This document shows positions 12,209-23,202 of a stretch of 64,000 nt of DNA, piece after piece (position 1 is the first letter of the stretch; each line of letters starts with the position of its first letter). The notes under the pieces are model-generated. The model saw only the letters and a list, made by a program, of their open reading frames with translations. It did not search any database and was not told the origin of the DNA. The DNA comes from Sepiola atlantica. Lineage: Eukaryota; Mollusca; Cephalopoda; Sepiida; Sepiolidae. Where the stretch lies: assembly GCA_963556195.1 (NCBI GenBank), contig OY744544.1, forward strand, positions 48,602,827-48,666,826, written 5' to 3'. The position numbers were made by a program, and so were the translations under genes.

Positions 12209-12833
12209 GTCCAAACGTAAGCACAAAGTTTTATTATCAAGTAAATACACCTATTTTGTGTTGATAGTTTTTGTTTTTTTCCACGTTGGTTAAATCTTAT
12301 TTCAGTTAGCTAAATTATTAAAAACTTTTAAAAAAAATTATTTGAAGATTTTTTTTACTGTTAATATTGGTTAGGTAATACCAGCTAATGAGTTACAACA
12401 GCTGAAAGGCAACTACACAAAATTACACTCAGGTTCCTGAATCAAAAAACTAAAAGATTTGGTAAAAGAAAAAAAAATATATGAACAGAAAAATACTTCC
12501 GAGCAATGCTGTGTATCCGTGCTAGTGTTTTATAAACTAGACTTGAATCATAACTGGTCATGACAACAAAACTTTTTGCAAGGTGAAGAGAGAGAGGGAG
12601 AGTGTTTCCACTTTATTCATGGAGAACTGTCAGCATTTTTACAATTACAACAGTGGCCTTTTAACAGATACTTTTTATCTAATCTGTGTTTATAATTCTA
12701 CACATGGTTCTTCTTCAGTGTGATACACATGTTTACAGACAGATACAAATATAATATGTACATATGAAATCTATCTATGAAAAGAAAAGAAATTCCATGA
12801 AACAAGACAAAAATAAAATCTTGTTAAACTTAC
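11392..12833. other. AT-rich putative intron
   Basis: No gene recognised. Holds a (TA)n tract at about 12176-12201. It lies immediately 3' (minus strand) of the PI3K exon's splice donor. No downstream PI3K exon (Ras-binding, C2, helical or kinase) is visible anywhere from here to base 1. Confidence 0.55.
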
Positions 12834-13201
12834 CTATTTCATAATTTAATTTTTTCTCATCTCTGTTACCCTCAGGTTCAACAACTTTCAACCAAGGTAG
12901 AAAAAGTCTCAGATCACAAAGTCTTCGGGTTTCATCAAAAAATTCTTCCCGTTCAGCCTCTTGAGTAATACTCACAAAAATATAACATGTCGGATTGAGG
13001 AGTTTTGTATGGAATGGGAACTTTTTAGCCTCTGACCAGAGGTCAGTTTTTATACTTTCTAACGTAGCATTACGATTACATCTTAGGGGCACAAGTATTC
13101 CAGTAGGGAGAAGACAGTCCACGTCGACCTGCGACGGCATCAAATGTAGGCCCCATAGTTCTCCTGAGCTGGGTGGCATCTTGGTCCAACATTAGCTGTA
13201 G
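12834..13201 (-). CDS. PIK3CA: PI 3-kinase p110 catalytic subunit, first coding exon (PIK3CA orthologue)
   Basis: Single exon encoding the adaptor-binding domain, which clamps p110 to the p85 regulatory subunit. Translation starts at 13179 with [10 protein letters not shown] and includes the highly conserved block [20 protein letters not shown]. The ORF appears to continue to 12775, but the gene should leave at GAAATAG|GTAAGT (last exon base 12834, consensus donor 12828-12833). The acceptor is a pyrimidine-rich tract ending TTTAATAG, with the exon starting at 13201. Coding length is 346 nt (phase 1), against 352 nt for the human exon, the N-terminus being two residues shorter, so the intron position is conserved. 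The remaining exons lie outside the window to the left, and 5' UTR exons would lie to the right. The family acts at the plasma membrane, making PIP3 downstream of receptor tyrosine kinases and Ras. Confidence 0.93.
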
Positions 13202-14884
13202 CTATTAAAGAAAGAAAAAACAAACATTAACAATCTTTCTAAAGTTTTCTTACAATTAGAGTTATGAAATAATGTGCAATAGAAAACAAAACTAAAGACA
13301 AATTTCAAAAGACCAAAATTTATTAAATATTTTAGTCATTTTGAGAAGATTAATTCCAAAAGTTTTGAGAATTATTGTTCTTTTTAGATCTGTGACAAGC
13401 ACTACGATGATGATGGTTTTACTCTAATATTTCAGATGGAAGCAATTCCCGTTCCATGTAACTCATTCATACCTATACAGTATTTGCTCAAATATTTCCT
13501 GAGCATAGAAAACTACAGCGCTGATCTGATTATGAAATTAGCTGATGAGACAATGTGTGCAGCTTCTTTCAATATTGTAAAACACTCTAGCAATGTTATT
13601 TTATATCTCTATCAAGTTAGGCAAGTTTATATATTTTTATGTACAGAATTCACTCCTCAACTAATTAACCGATCATTATGAATCTTGGAACACAGTTGCT
13701 AGGCATAAGAGGTCCAAATGAAAGTTATATTTAGTTTTCTGCAAAGAGAGTAAATAGATACCCCTGATTTTTGTGAAATTTTAATAGATATCAATTAATA
13801 AATATTCACCAAATTTCAGTTTCTTTGGAGTATTTTAAAGGGTTTTTCGGAGGCATAATATGGGCACAACCTCTCATTTTAAAATTCAAATATATCAGAG
13901 TTACATTGAATGTGATCCATAGTCATTAGACACCAATTAAGCAAGATTCCCCGAGTGTCAATTTCTTCTGAAAACCTCTTAAATTTGAGACATTTTCTAG
14001 AATCAAAATTAGAATAAAGATTCTAGACATAAAGTTTAGTATCATTATATCTCGATTTTAATTTTCATAAGGAGATAAAAAAGTGATGCAAAACTGTTTG
14101 AGAAATTGATTTTACAAGTCCTCGAACAGATATTTTTAAAAATAATTTTATATAAACATCTTTTGAAACATTTTCTTTGAATGCTCTTTTATGTTTCTGG
14201 ATTCTGATTTTAAAGAACAGACTGGCTTCTGTTTTATATTTTTCCACATTGGCATGGAAGATGTTAAGGACAGCGAAAATTTCCATCCGCAAATGGATTG
14301 TTCCTTCTACATACGGATTGATAACTCTAGCTGTCGCAAACTAAAATAACAATGAAGAAATTAAACATTAGACTTGTAGTCGATTGAAAAAGTGATTTTA
14401 TTTCTATATTTACAAAACGTGGTTTGTTCTCAATCTGTCATGGACTTGTCTTATATAAACAAGCAACAGTTGCTATGAGGAAATATAACATGAGAGCAAA
14501 ATGGACCTAAACCAATATGATACAACTTTGAGTCCGTCTTCCTCCTCCTTATTGGTTTAATTCCTTGCTGTCATTCATTTTAAATTACTACTAATCTTCC
14601 TTCCCACTTTATTAACTTACAGCATTTCCGATCAGCGTTTATATGCTAACTGCTGATTTTTTTTTTCTTTTTTAACATTTCTTTCTTTCTCCCTTTCTAC
14701 TGTTTATTACACGTGACTACTTTTTCCCAAATTGCGTTCTTTGTATAAATTTGAAAACTTTTCTGTTTTTAATTAAAGTTCTGCTACCAATTGATGATGA
14801 TTGTATTTTAACAATCGAAATATTTTGGTAGAACTATTCAATATGTGTTTTTGAGTTTAATTTGCTTATCCTTTATTCCATTTT

Positions 14885-14928
<44 letters not shown>

Positions 14929-14964
14929 GGTACAATTCTGGGTTATTAATATATATATATATTT

Positions 14965-15033
14965 ATTTATATAGGAGTTCATACCTTTTTTTAAAGCATC
15001 CAAATAAATTTTTTAAAAACAAGGGGTAAGGTA
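14965..15033. repeat. 69-bp direct repeat, copy 1
   Basis: Begins TATTTATATAGGAGTTCATA and ends AACAAGGGGTAAGGTA. An almost identical copy lies at 15291-15359, with the starts 326 bp apart and differing mainly in homopolymer length. The sequence between the copies is unrelated, so this is a local duplication or two copies of a short dispersed repeat. Confidence 0.85.
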
Positions 15034-15290
15034 AATCAAAATACCTTTTAAAGCATGTTAAGATGCGATGATGTTTTATTAAAAAAGAAAAATCAAAACC
15101 GATTTTTTTTTTTTTTTTATAAACTTCCATTTTTTTTTTTAGTTTATATTACAGATATAGTTTGCCGAGTAAAATCGGCCTCTTCGGTGTAGTTAGATCC
15201 GATGTTAATGGTCTGCTGGTCTCAGATGGTGTAGTCGGCTCATGAGGTGTTTTTTTTTCTCGTATGAAATCACGCCAGCACGTGGATATG

Positions 15291-15359
15291 TATTTATATA
15301 GGAGTTCATACCTTTTTTAAAGCATACAAATAATTTTTTTAAAAACAAGGGGTAAGGTA
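15291..15359. repeat. 69-bp direct repeat, copy 2
   Basis: Partner of the repeat at 14965-15033, same orientation. Confidence 0.85.
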
Positions 15360-16589
15360 TATTCTGAAATATTCTTTTGGCAACCATGTGTTTCAGAAAA
15401 AGAAAAATGTTAATGATTTCCAGGTAGGTATACAAAATTGTGAAAACTTTTGCTGAATTTCTGTAACTTCAAATTGCCATATTTTTTTAATGCATAGAGA
15501 TATTAACATGTTTTTGGGGTTTTTTTTTTCTCCAAAATACTGAGAATTTTATCTAGTTTTCAATATCTTAATGGATTTTTCATTTCAATAACTTAATTTT
15601 TCACCAAATGACACCCCACACTGTTAATGATTGTAAAATGAAAGGATTCGTGATATTAAGAATTTCAATTGTAGGCTGTGACAGACACATGGATCTAATT
15701 TCATTCTGCTAAAATATAGCAATATAGAAAAATCGGCCTTTTCTTCAAACAACTTAAAATCGAACATTTCTTGAGAAAATAATTTTACCAAATGAATCAG
15801 TAATTAAAAAACAAGAACGGGAAACAACAGCTGAAAGACTTCAACAATAACAGAAGTTGTCATGCAAGATTAGCTAACAATCATGAATACAAACAATTTT
15901 TGTGTGACAAAGCAGCAAATATTGATGAAATGGTTTCAAAAAGTGAAATTACGCAAATCAACCATTATTCTGTAAGCAATAAGTATTTCCACGTTTCCAA
16001 AAATTTGGCAAGCACAGAAAATTCTACAACCAACTGACAATACACAAAACTGTTTTCATTCAATTCCTTGAATCTATGTTTTCAGACTGACATGTTCTCA
16101 GGTAAAATCCAGAGTCAATATATGATTCATCTATGCTTTATTCCAACAATATTTTTTCTAAGTGTTGTAGTATCGATTTGATTATATAAAACTGTGTTAC
16201 AGGTTTGAAAAGCCTCTAAAAATTATTGCCTCTGCAAACAGTAATGAAGAGTCCAAGATAGAAAAGGAACAGAGGTAACTTAGGCTCATCCAATTCTGTT
16301 AGTGCGGATAAAAATACTCACTGTTCCTGTTTTTCCTGTCAAAGAAAATAAAAAACAATCTCAATGGAATATTTTCTACCCATTTAAATCAAATTATTTT
16401 TATTATATCAAAATGATTATTGAAAAGAATTTATCGCATATTTTAAGTTTCATACAAAATATTCCTTATTTTTTGATAATATTGATTTTACGATCATTTT
16501 TACTTTTTATTTTTATACATTTTTCTATTTATTTTTTCTTTACTGATTTTAGTAATTATGATTTAATAACAGGTTTATTTAATTCCTGG

Positions 16590-16920
16590 AAAGTTGAATT
16601 ACGAGCAGTACAACTGTTCGGAATTTTTAAAATGGGTACGACTAATTTTTACGATCAATGTATGGATGAATCGATTATGCTGGTATGGTCATGTGAAACG
16701 TTCATCCTCCTAGATAAACTGCTACAGGAGCATCAATATTCTAAATCACAGGAAGGTTGGCCGGCCAAGGAAAACTTGGAAGCAAGTGATTGGACAAGAC
16801 TGCACAAAGTGGAATTTGGAGACTGCTGACCCACTGAACCGTGAGAAGTAGAGAGTAAACTTGCATAATATCAGAAAACGTCTGACCCCTGAACAAGGGA
16901 TGGTGACACCAAATGAATAG
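16590..16920 (+). pseudogene. RTE-like LINE ORF2 C-terminus
   Basis: In the shifted plus-strand frames this stretch reads LCWYGHVKR, then GRPRKTWKQVIGQD and TADPLNREK. The order xRWxGHVxR - GRPxxTWxxxxxxD - dRxxWR is the conserved tail of RTE-type and related LINE reverse transcriptases. At least one frameshift and a stop interrupt it, and the preceding RT domain is missing, so only the 3' end of a 5'-truncated insertion remains. The hydrophobic ORF overlapping it (16302-16829) is not considered a gene. Confidence 0.6.
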
Positions 16921-17229
16921 AAGAGAAGCACATAGAATAAAAGTTCTTGGAAAATATAACAAAATTTTTAAAAATATATATTTTTATTATTAGAATCTAG
17001 TATGTCTAATTGACAGTAACTGAGCTAATTATTTGAAAAGAAAAAAGAAATCTGAAAATCATCCAAATTTTTTAAAAGAAAATTGTAAAAACAACTTAAA
17101 ACAGAAGATGCAGCAATATTCATTTGTGAATATTTTCAATTTAGCTTCAGTACAGGCAAGCATTTTAAAGTAAATACAAACTTTTTATAACAGTAGTTTT
17201 TAAATGCATCATATAGAATGTTGTTTTTT
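16921..17229. other. AT-rich non-coding DNA
   Basis: Nothing recognised. Confidence 0.4.
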
Positions 17230-20160
17230 GAACATATTCACCCCAAACAAGGCAGACCGCCACTGTAGACGTAAGGGGCTACTGAGCAAAAGGGTGAAAA
17301 AAATTTTTTTTCCGGTCAACCTAAATTAGGTGCTGCACAGCAAGATGCCTGTTTACATTAGTTTTAAATTTCTGCATGTCATCAGGAAAACATGGAGCAG
17401 AGAGGGAGTTTTAGAGTCTAGCAGCATGAGGAAAGAAGCTTTTGGAGTAGAAAGCTCTTCGGTATCTGAGGACCTCTACAGTGAATAGATGGGATTTGGT
17501 AGATTGTCGGGTTGTTCTAGTGAATAAACATCGTGGGGACACCAGAGTAGCAAGTTCATCAGAGCACAATCCATTGAAGTACTTGTAAAACAGGCACAAG
17601 GAAGCAACATTGCGGCGATGGGACAGGGGCTGGAACTTGGTGGATAGTGAGGGACCTATTAATTTGGCAACTCTTTTTTGGACATTGTCTAAGAGGGAGA
17701 GACTAGTGGATGATGCCCCAGCCCAAATGTGGCAACAATACTCCATGCATGAGCGGATGGTAGCTTTGTAGAGATATAAGATAATGTCAGATGTGAGAAG
17801 TTTACTAGCACGGTAGAGGGAGCCCACCTTCTTTGCAGCAGCCCTGGCAATGTCTTCAATGTATTTATTTCAATTCATGTTATCTGTGAAAGTTAGGCCG
17901 AGGAGTTTGAATGATGAACTCTCAGGTAGGGTGTTATTTGCCATGACAATCGGTGGTTGAAGAGGTTTCTAGTAGTTATTGAATGAAAGTAGCTTTGTCT
18001 TTATGGCATTAAAAGTTACCATCCATTTTTACCCTAATCCATTACAGACTGGAGGTCATTTTCTAAGGATTCAGCCATTGCCTCAGATATGTGCGCGTCG
18101 GTTTTGCCCAGATGACGAGAGTAGAGCGTGGTGTTGTCAGCAAATATTCCTATCTCAGTCTCAATGACATCAGGGAGGTCATTTATGAAAATCAAGAACA
18201 GTAGAGGTCCAAGGATGAATCCCTGGGGTACACCAGCATTTATGTCATGTTGCTCAGATGAACGGCCATTGAGGACAACCTGGATCTTTCTTTTTGTTAG
18301 GAAGGATCTAATTATATTAAATATCTGTCCAGCAATACCATATGAGTGCAGTTTTAAGAGAAGCCCTTCATGTCAGACCTTGTCAAAGGCCTTGGATATA
18401 TCAAGCGCTACCGCCCTAGCTTCACCTGCTTTGTCCAGTGTATGATATATGCGTTCAGAGATGACCGTTAGGATATCTGCCGTAGATCGTTCTTGTCTAA
18501 ATCCGTATTGATGATCAGAAAGAAGTTTAGCATTAACTAGGTGCCGGACTATCGCTAGATTGATTAATGATTCAAAGATTTTAGCAACAATCGGGAGTAG
18601 ACTGATTGGGCGGTAGTTTAGAGGATCAATTCTATCTCCAGAATTCTTGAAGACTAACACAGAGGCAATTTTCCAACTATCAGGGAAACAAGATTCAGCA
18701 AGGAATTTGTTGTATAGCTTGGAGAGGACAGGGGCCAACTCAGCAGAGCATTTCTTTATTACTATTACTGGTATGAGATCAAGCCAACAGGCTTTGGAGG
18801 TGTCAAGGTTTTTTATGATGTCTCTGATCTGAGATGGGGTGATGACCAGGTTATCAAGTGTGGCTTTAGTTCGCAATGGGAATTTAGAGAGGAGGTGGTT
18901 TGCTGAGTATAAAGTGGAGTTTAAGGCAAAACGCTGGGCAAGTAGTTCAGCCTTATACGTTGCCGTGCAAACAACATTGTTGTGATTTGATAGCGGGGGA
19001 ATTGTCAATCACACTATTGTAGATTTTCCATAAATCACAAGTACCTAGTTTCTGTGACTGAATGCGTTTTTTGGTCATCTCTGTATACCTTCTCTTTGCT
19101 TCATCTATCACTACTTTGCAATCATTTCTTGCCTCTCTAAATTTCTGTCTATTCGCAGTTGACTATGGTGGGCGAATTTTCGGAATGCCTTCTGCCTCTC
19201 AGCAATAGCAGCTGCACATTCTGAGGTGAACCATTGAGGAGAGTGGGGTTTGCTGAAGAATTTTCGCATGGGGACATAAGCATCAATGCCTGCTTTGACT
19301 CATTCGGTTAGCTCATTTGCACACTGATCAGCAGAGAGTGAGAAGGTTTCGCCCCATGGGGCATCACTAATGTGATCCCTGAGGGATTAAAAATCAGCCT
19401 GCTCATAGTTTCTCGTCGTTTTGAGCAACAGCTCTTCAGCTTTTGAATGAGTTTTTAAGGTGATAAGTATCATTACCACAACGTAATCAGAGTTTCTGAG
19501 CAGGTTATGGGCATTCACCACACAAGCCTCGGGTAGTGAGGTCAAGAACAGGTCGAAAAGTGAGGCTTGCTGGTCCGCACGATCAGGAAGGCAGGTCGGA
19601 AAAGTGACAGTCTGTGAGAGGTTGTGAGCTGAGGAGAAATTAAACGTAGAGTTCCCAGCTGCATTAGTAACGCTGGAGAATCCCAACCAGTCACGGTGGT
19701 GTACATTAAAATCCCCAAATACATGTATTTGGGCATTCGAGTCAATTGAGAGTGCTCTATCTAAGCTTTCAGAAACAGAGTCAAGCAGGATACAGTCCTG
19801 GGTCGAAGGAGAACGGTATAAGAAATATAAGTAACTAACTGTGATGTATGTCAATCTAAAGCATATGTAGACTTGGTCATCTGATTCTAACCTATGTTCT
19901 CTAGTCAAGAGTAGGGTGTTCCGAACATAAACTCCTACCACGTGCATGTTTGTCAGAGTCCTTACAATAGAGTGGAAGGTAATCAGTCATGTCAAAGTGG
20001 TGAGAGAGAATTGAAGGTCCGTTTCACTTAGTGCTAGGATATCCGGGGAGTTTGTCAGGAGAAAAGTTTCTACGTCGTTAATGTTGGTTTTAAGTCCCCG
20101 GATATTTGTGAATACAAGCCTCAAGGGTGGAGATGAAGATGTTTTTTGTTGGGTGTCTAG
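17230..20160 (-). mobile_element. Jockey-like LINE, ORF2 largely collinear but broken
   Basis: Reading right to left: endonuclease N-terminus near 20030-20110 ('RGLKTNINDVETF', 'PDILALSET'), endonuclease body 19387-19947 with the catalytic 'GDFNVHHRDW' motif, RT 18373-19008 ('PLNYRPISLLPIVAKIFES', 'DHQYGFRQERSTADIL', 'ALDISKAFDKV'), RT palm near 18130 and C-terminal region 17411-17827 ('YCCHIWAGASSTSLSLLDNVQKR'). The RT active site reads FADN instead of FADD, so the second metal-binding Asp is lost. Frameshifts near 18373 and 19010 and a stop near 18030 separate the blocks. No RNase H is visible. Boundaries are approximate and no TSD was identified. Confidence 0.85.
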
Positions 20161-21044
20161 TTTAGGTTTGTTTTTTTTTATTTTGTAAATTCATGTTTGT
20201 TTTGAGCTAGAGTGGGGAGGAAAAAGTGGGTGCTTGTTTGGTGCCAATAAGCTCACACAACCAATCCATTAATCGTGACTTGATCCATGGGGTTGTGGCC
20301 TCGAGAAAACCCACCAGGGATAACTATAGGGTTCCTTTCCATGCGCGACATGGCACGTACAGTTACCCACGATATTATACAACTGTTGATGGAGCAGCCT
20401 TTCTTAGTGTTCATTAAGAATTAGGGTTCCCAACTACCAGTCGGAAACAGCAGCCAGACAAGCTGTTTAACCTGTACCCTCAACCTGTCGGAATAAGAGC
20501 GACCCAGACTAATAATGTCGGACTTAATGACGAAAAAAACTTTCCCCAAGTTGCCCAGATAGAGAGAAAGAGTTCATTGCCCTAGTCAGGAAACAAGGCC
20601 AAGCACTAGGTGTCTTTAAAGGCGTCCCAGTGCTTGTACCTCTACGCCTGGCTAATAGACAGAGAAGGAGTGCGAAAGCCGGGCAATAGGCAGAGCCCAT
20701 CTACTCCTTAAGCAATTATTGATTTGCAAACCAGATACTTTGTTCGAAATTCAGCTCTAAGAAGGTTGTTGATCAAGACTTAGGAGGCCTTCCTCCATAA
20801 CGGTTTGCTACCAAGACGTAAGTGGTTTACTAACCACTTACGTCTTGGCAGCAAGGTTTTATTATCAGAGTTTTCCTTCTCTTAGATGGATGACCTGACA
20901 AGGTCTACAGTTCCAACACTCCAAGAGAGGATGGCCTGCGCCTGTGTACTAGTCAGGTATTTCCGAGCCCCGCAGGTAAAAAAAAAAAAAATTCCATTCA
21001 CATATACTAGCAAATATATGCTCTCTCCAGTCACATTTTGCTAG
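20161..21044. other. Unassigned moderate-GC sequence next to the LINE
   Basis: Less AT-rich than its surroundings and without an ORF of recognisable function. It may be the 5' UTR/ORF1 part of the LINE at 17230-20160, but no zinc-knuckle or other ORF1 motif is visible. It ends in an A-run at about 20978-20991. A strong hairpin at 20805-20854 is listed separately. Confidence 0.4.
20805..20854. repeat. 23-bp inverted repeat with 4-nt loop
   Basis: Arms 20805-20827 and 20832-20854 pair over 23 bp with one mismatch. The core is CCAAGACGTAAGTGGTT and the loop is TACT. It has the same architecture as the hairpins at 693, 42006 and 42721. Confidence 0.85.
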
Positions 21045-21500
21045 GCTGGGATGATATCATGATGAACAAACTACATACACTGACCCCCAAAGGAGGAGGC
21101 AATAACGAACATATACTACACTAATTCTCAAAGGAGGAGGTAATGTCTAGTAGGATGGTACCATGACAACAGAACAGGTACTACAATACCGCTTCCAAAA
21201 TAAAGGAGGTAATACCTGGGAAAATATCACCATAACAGCAGAAGGTAATGCCTTTGAGTATTACTATACTTATAGCAACAGAAAAGATACTACACTACCA
21301 TGTGCCCCCCCCCCCCAAAAAAAAGAAGGTAGTCCCTGGGAAGATGGTATCATGACAAAAGAACAGATACTACATTAAGCCCTCCCTCACAATAGGATGT
21401 AAGACCTGGCAGGATTACTTCCATCCCCTTAAAAAAAGAAGGTAATTCCTCGGAGTACGGTCCTATGACAACAGGGCCGATGCTACACTAACGTATTCCC
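21045..21500. repeat. Degenerate tandem repeat, unit about 80-100 bp
   Basis: Five to six diverged units share the words 'ggaggtaat', 'cctgggaagatggta', 'catgacaacagaacag' and 'atactacactaa' in the same order, with C/A homopolymers between units. The short ORF at 21163-21378 is a by-product of this repeat. Confidence 0.75.
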
Positions 21501-21985
21501 TATAAAACATAATATAATAATAGATTAAATCAAGTTGGTTTTTTTTTGGGGGGGGGGGGGGGGTCATTCATTTATAAATGCCTAGTCATAAAAACAATTT
21601 TTTATAGTTTCTTGGCCCTTTTCCCTAAGATCCCACTTCCTATTTTAATCCAATGAATTTCTGTAAATAAATGTATTTATGAAATAATGTTTTCAACAAT
21701 TTGGATATATTTTAAGTAGGAGTAAATGTGCTATTGTGGTGACTAAGATGATTCTAGTTAAGAATAAGATAGACATTTTCATAACTTTTGACCAAGGATG
21801 ATCAACGACCTCAATTTTTCCTATACTTTTGATGGTCTTGTGCCTAATTTGTTCGTTATTTAATTTTTTCCTATTTTTTGCAAATAAATAATTTGAAGTG
21901 TATGTTTTCTCAGCATCTCATTTATTCTTTTACTATAGATGAAACTATTGCTTCAAACAATAAAACAATAACACGGCGTCGTTAA
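21501..21985. other. AT-rich non-coding DNA
   Basis: Contains a T/G homopolymer block (about 21540-21563). Nothing else recognised. Confidence 0.4.
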
Positions 21986-23163
21986 CAGGAGATAGAGAGA
22001 AAAGGAGAGAGAGAGAGAGAAGGGGAGAGAGAAAGAGAAGGGGAGGGGGGAGAAGGTGGGAGAGAGAGAGAAGGTGGAAGAGAGAGAAGGTGGAAGAGAG
22101 AGAGAGAAGGGGGGGGGAGAGAGAGAGAAGGGGGGAGAGAGAGAGAAGGGGGGGAGAGAGAGAGAAGGGGAGAGAGAGAGAGAAGGGGAGAGAGAGAGAG
22201 AAGGGGGGAGAGAGAGAGAAGGGGGGAGAGAGAGAGAAGGGGGGAGAGAGAGAGAAGGGGAGAGAGAGAGAGAAGGGGAGAGAGAGAGAGAAGGGGGGAG
22301 AGAGAGAGAAGGGGGGAGAGAGAGAGAAGGGGGGAGAGAGAGAGAAGGGGGGAGAGAGAGAGAAGGAGGGAGAGAGAGAGAAGGAGGGAGAGAGAGAGAA
22401 GGGGGGGGAGAGAAAAGGGGGAGAGAGAGAGAAGGGGGGGAGAGAGAGAAGGGGGGGAGAGAGAGAAGGGGGAGAGAGAGAGAGGGGGGAGAGAGAGAGA
22501 AGGGGGAGAGAGAGAAGGGGGGGAGAGAGAGAAGGGGGGAGGAGAGAGAAGGGGGGGGAGAAGGGGGGGGGAGAGAAGGGGGGAGGGGAGAGAAGGGGGA
22601 GAGAGAGAGAAGGGGGAGAGAGAGAGAAGGGGAGAGAGAGAGAGAAGTGTGGAGAGAGAGAGAAGTGTGGAGAGAGAAGAAGTGTGGAGAGAGAGAGAAG
22701 GGTGGAGAGAGAGAGAAGGGTGGAGAGAGAGAGAAGGGTGGAGAGAGAGAGAAGGGTGGAGAGAGAGAGAAGGGTGGAGAGAGAGAGAGGGGTGGAGAGA
22801 GAGAGAGGGGTGGAGAGAGAGAGAGGGGTGGAGAGAGAGAGAGGGGTGGAGAGAGAGAGAGGGGTGGAGAGAGAGAGAAGGGTGGAGAGAGAGANNNNNN
22901 NNNNNNNNNNNNNNNNNNNNNNNNNNNNNNNNNNNNNNNNNNNNNNNNNNNNNNNNNNNNNNNNNNNNNNNNNNNNNNNNNNNNNNNNNNNNNNNNNNNN
23001 NNNNNNNNNNNNNNNNNNNNNNNNNNNNNNNNNNNNNNNNNNNNNNNNNNNNNNNNNNNNNNNNNNNNNNNNNNNNNNNNNNNNNNNNNNNNNNAGAAGG
23101 GTGGAGAGAGAGAGAGAGAAGGGTGGAGAGAGAGAGAAGGGTGGAGAGAGAAAGAGAGAAGGG

Positions 23164-23202
<39 letters not shown>

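Larger units (their letters stand above)
13202..16589. other. AT-rich non-coding DNA, probable 5' UTR intron
   Basis: Upstream of the PI3K coding exon's splice acceptor. No coding exon recognised. It holds a TA microsatellite (about 14889-14926), a pair of 69-bp direct repeats (listed separately) and a long hydrophobic reading at 16302-16600 that looks like a translated T-rich tract. Confidence 0.45.

Noticed and set aside
12775..12833. Extension of the PI3K exon reading frame to 12775
   Set aside because: A consensus GTAAGT donor at the conserved intron position precedes it, and the extra residues (KFNKILFLS...) have no match to the family.
16302..16829. Possible membrane protein of 175 residues
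   Set aside because: The hydrophobic middle is a translated T-rich tract, and the C-terminal part overlaps an RTE-like LINE tail in another frame.
19710..19729. 20-bp perfect palindrome CCCAAATACATGTATTTGGG
   Set aside because: Lies within the LINE endonuclease coding region and is short enough to arise by chance in AT-rich DNA; no loop and no repeat elsewhere.
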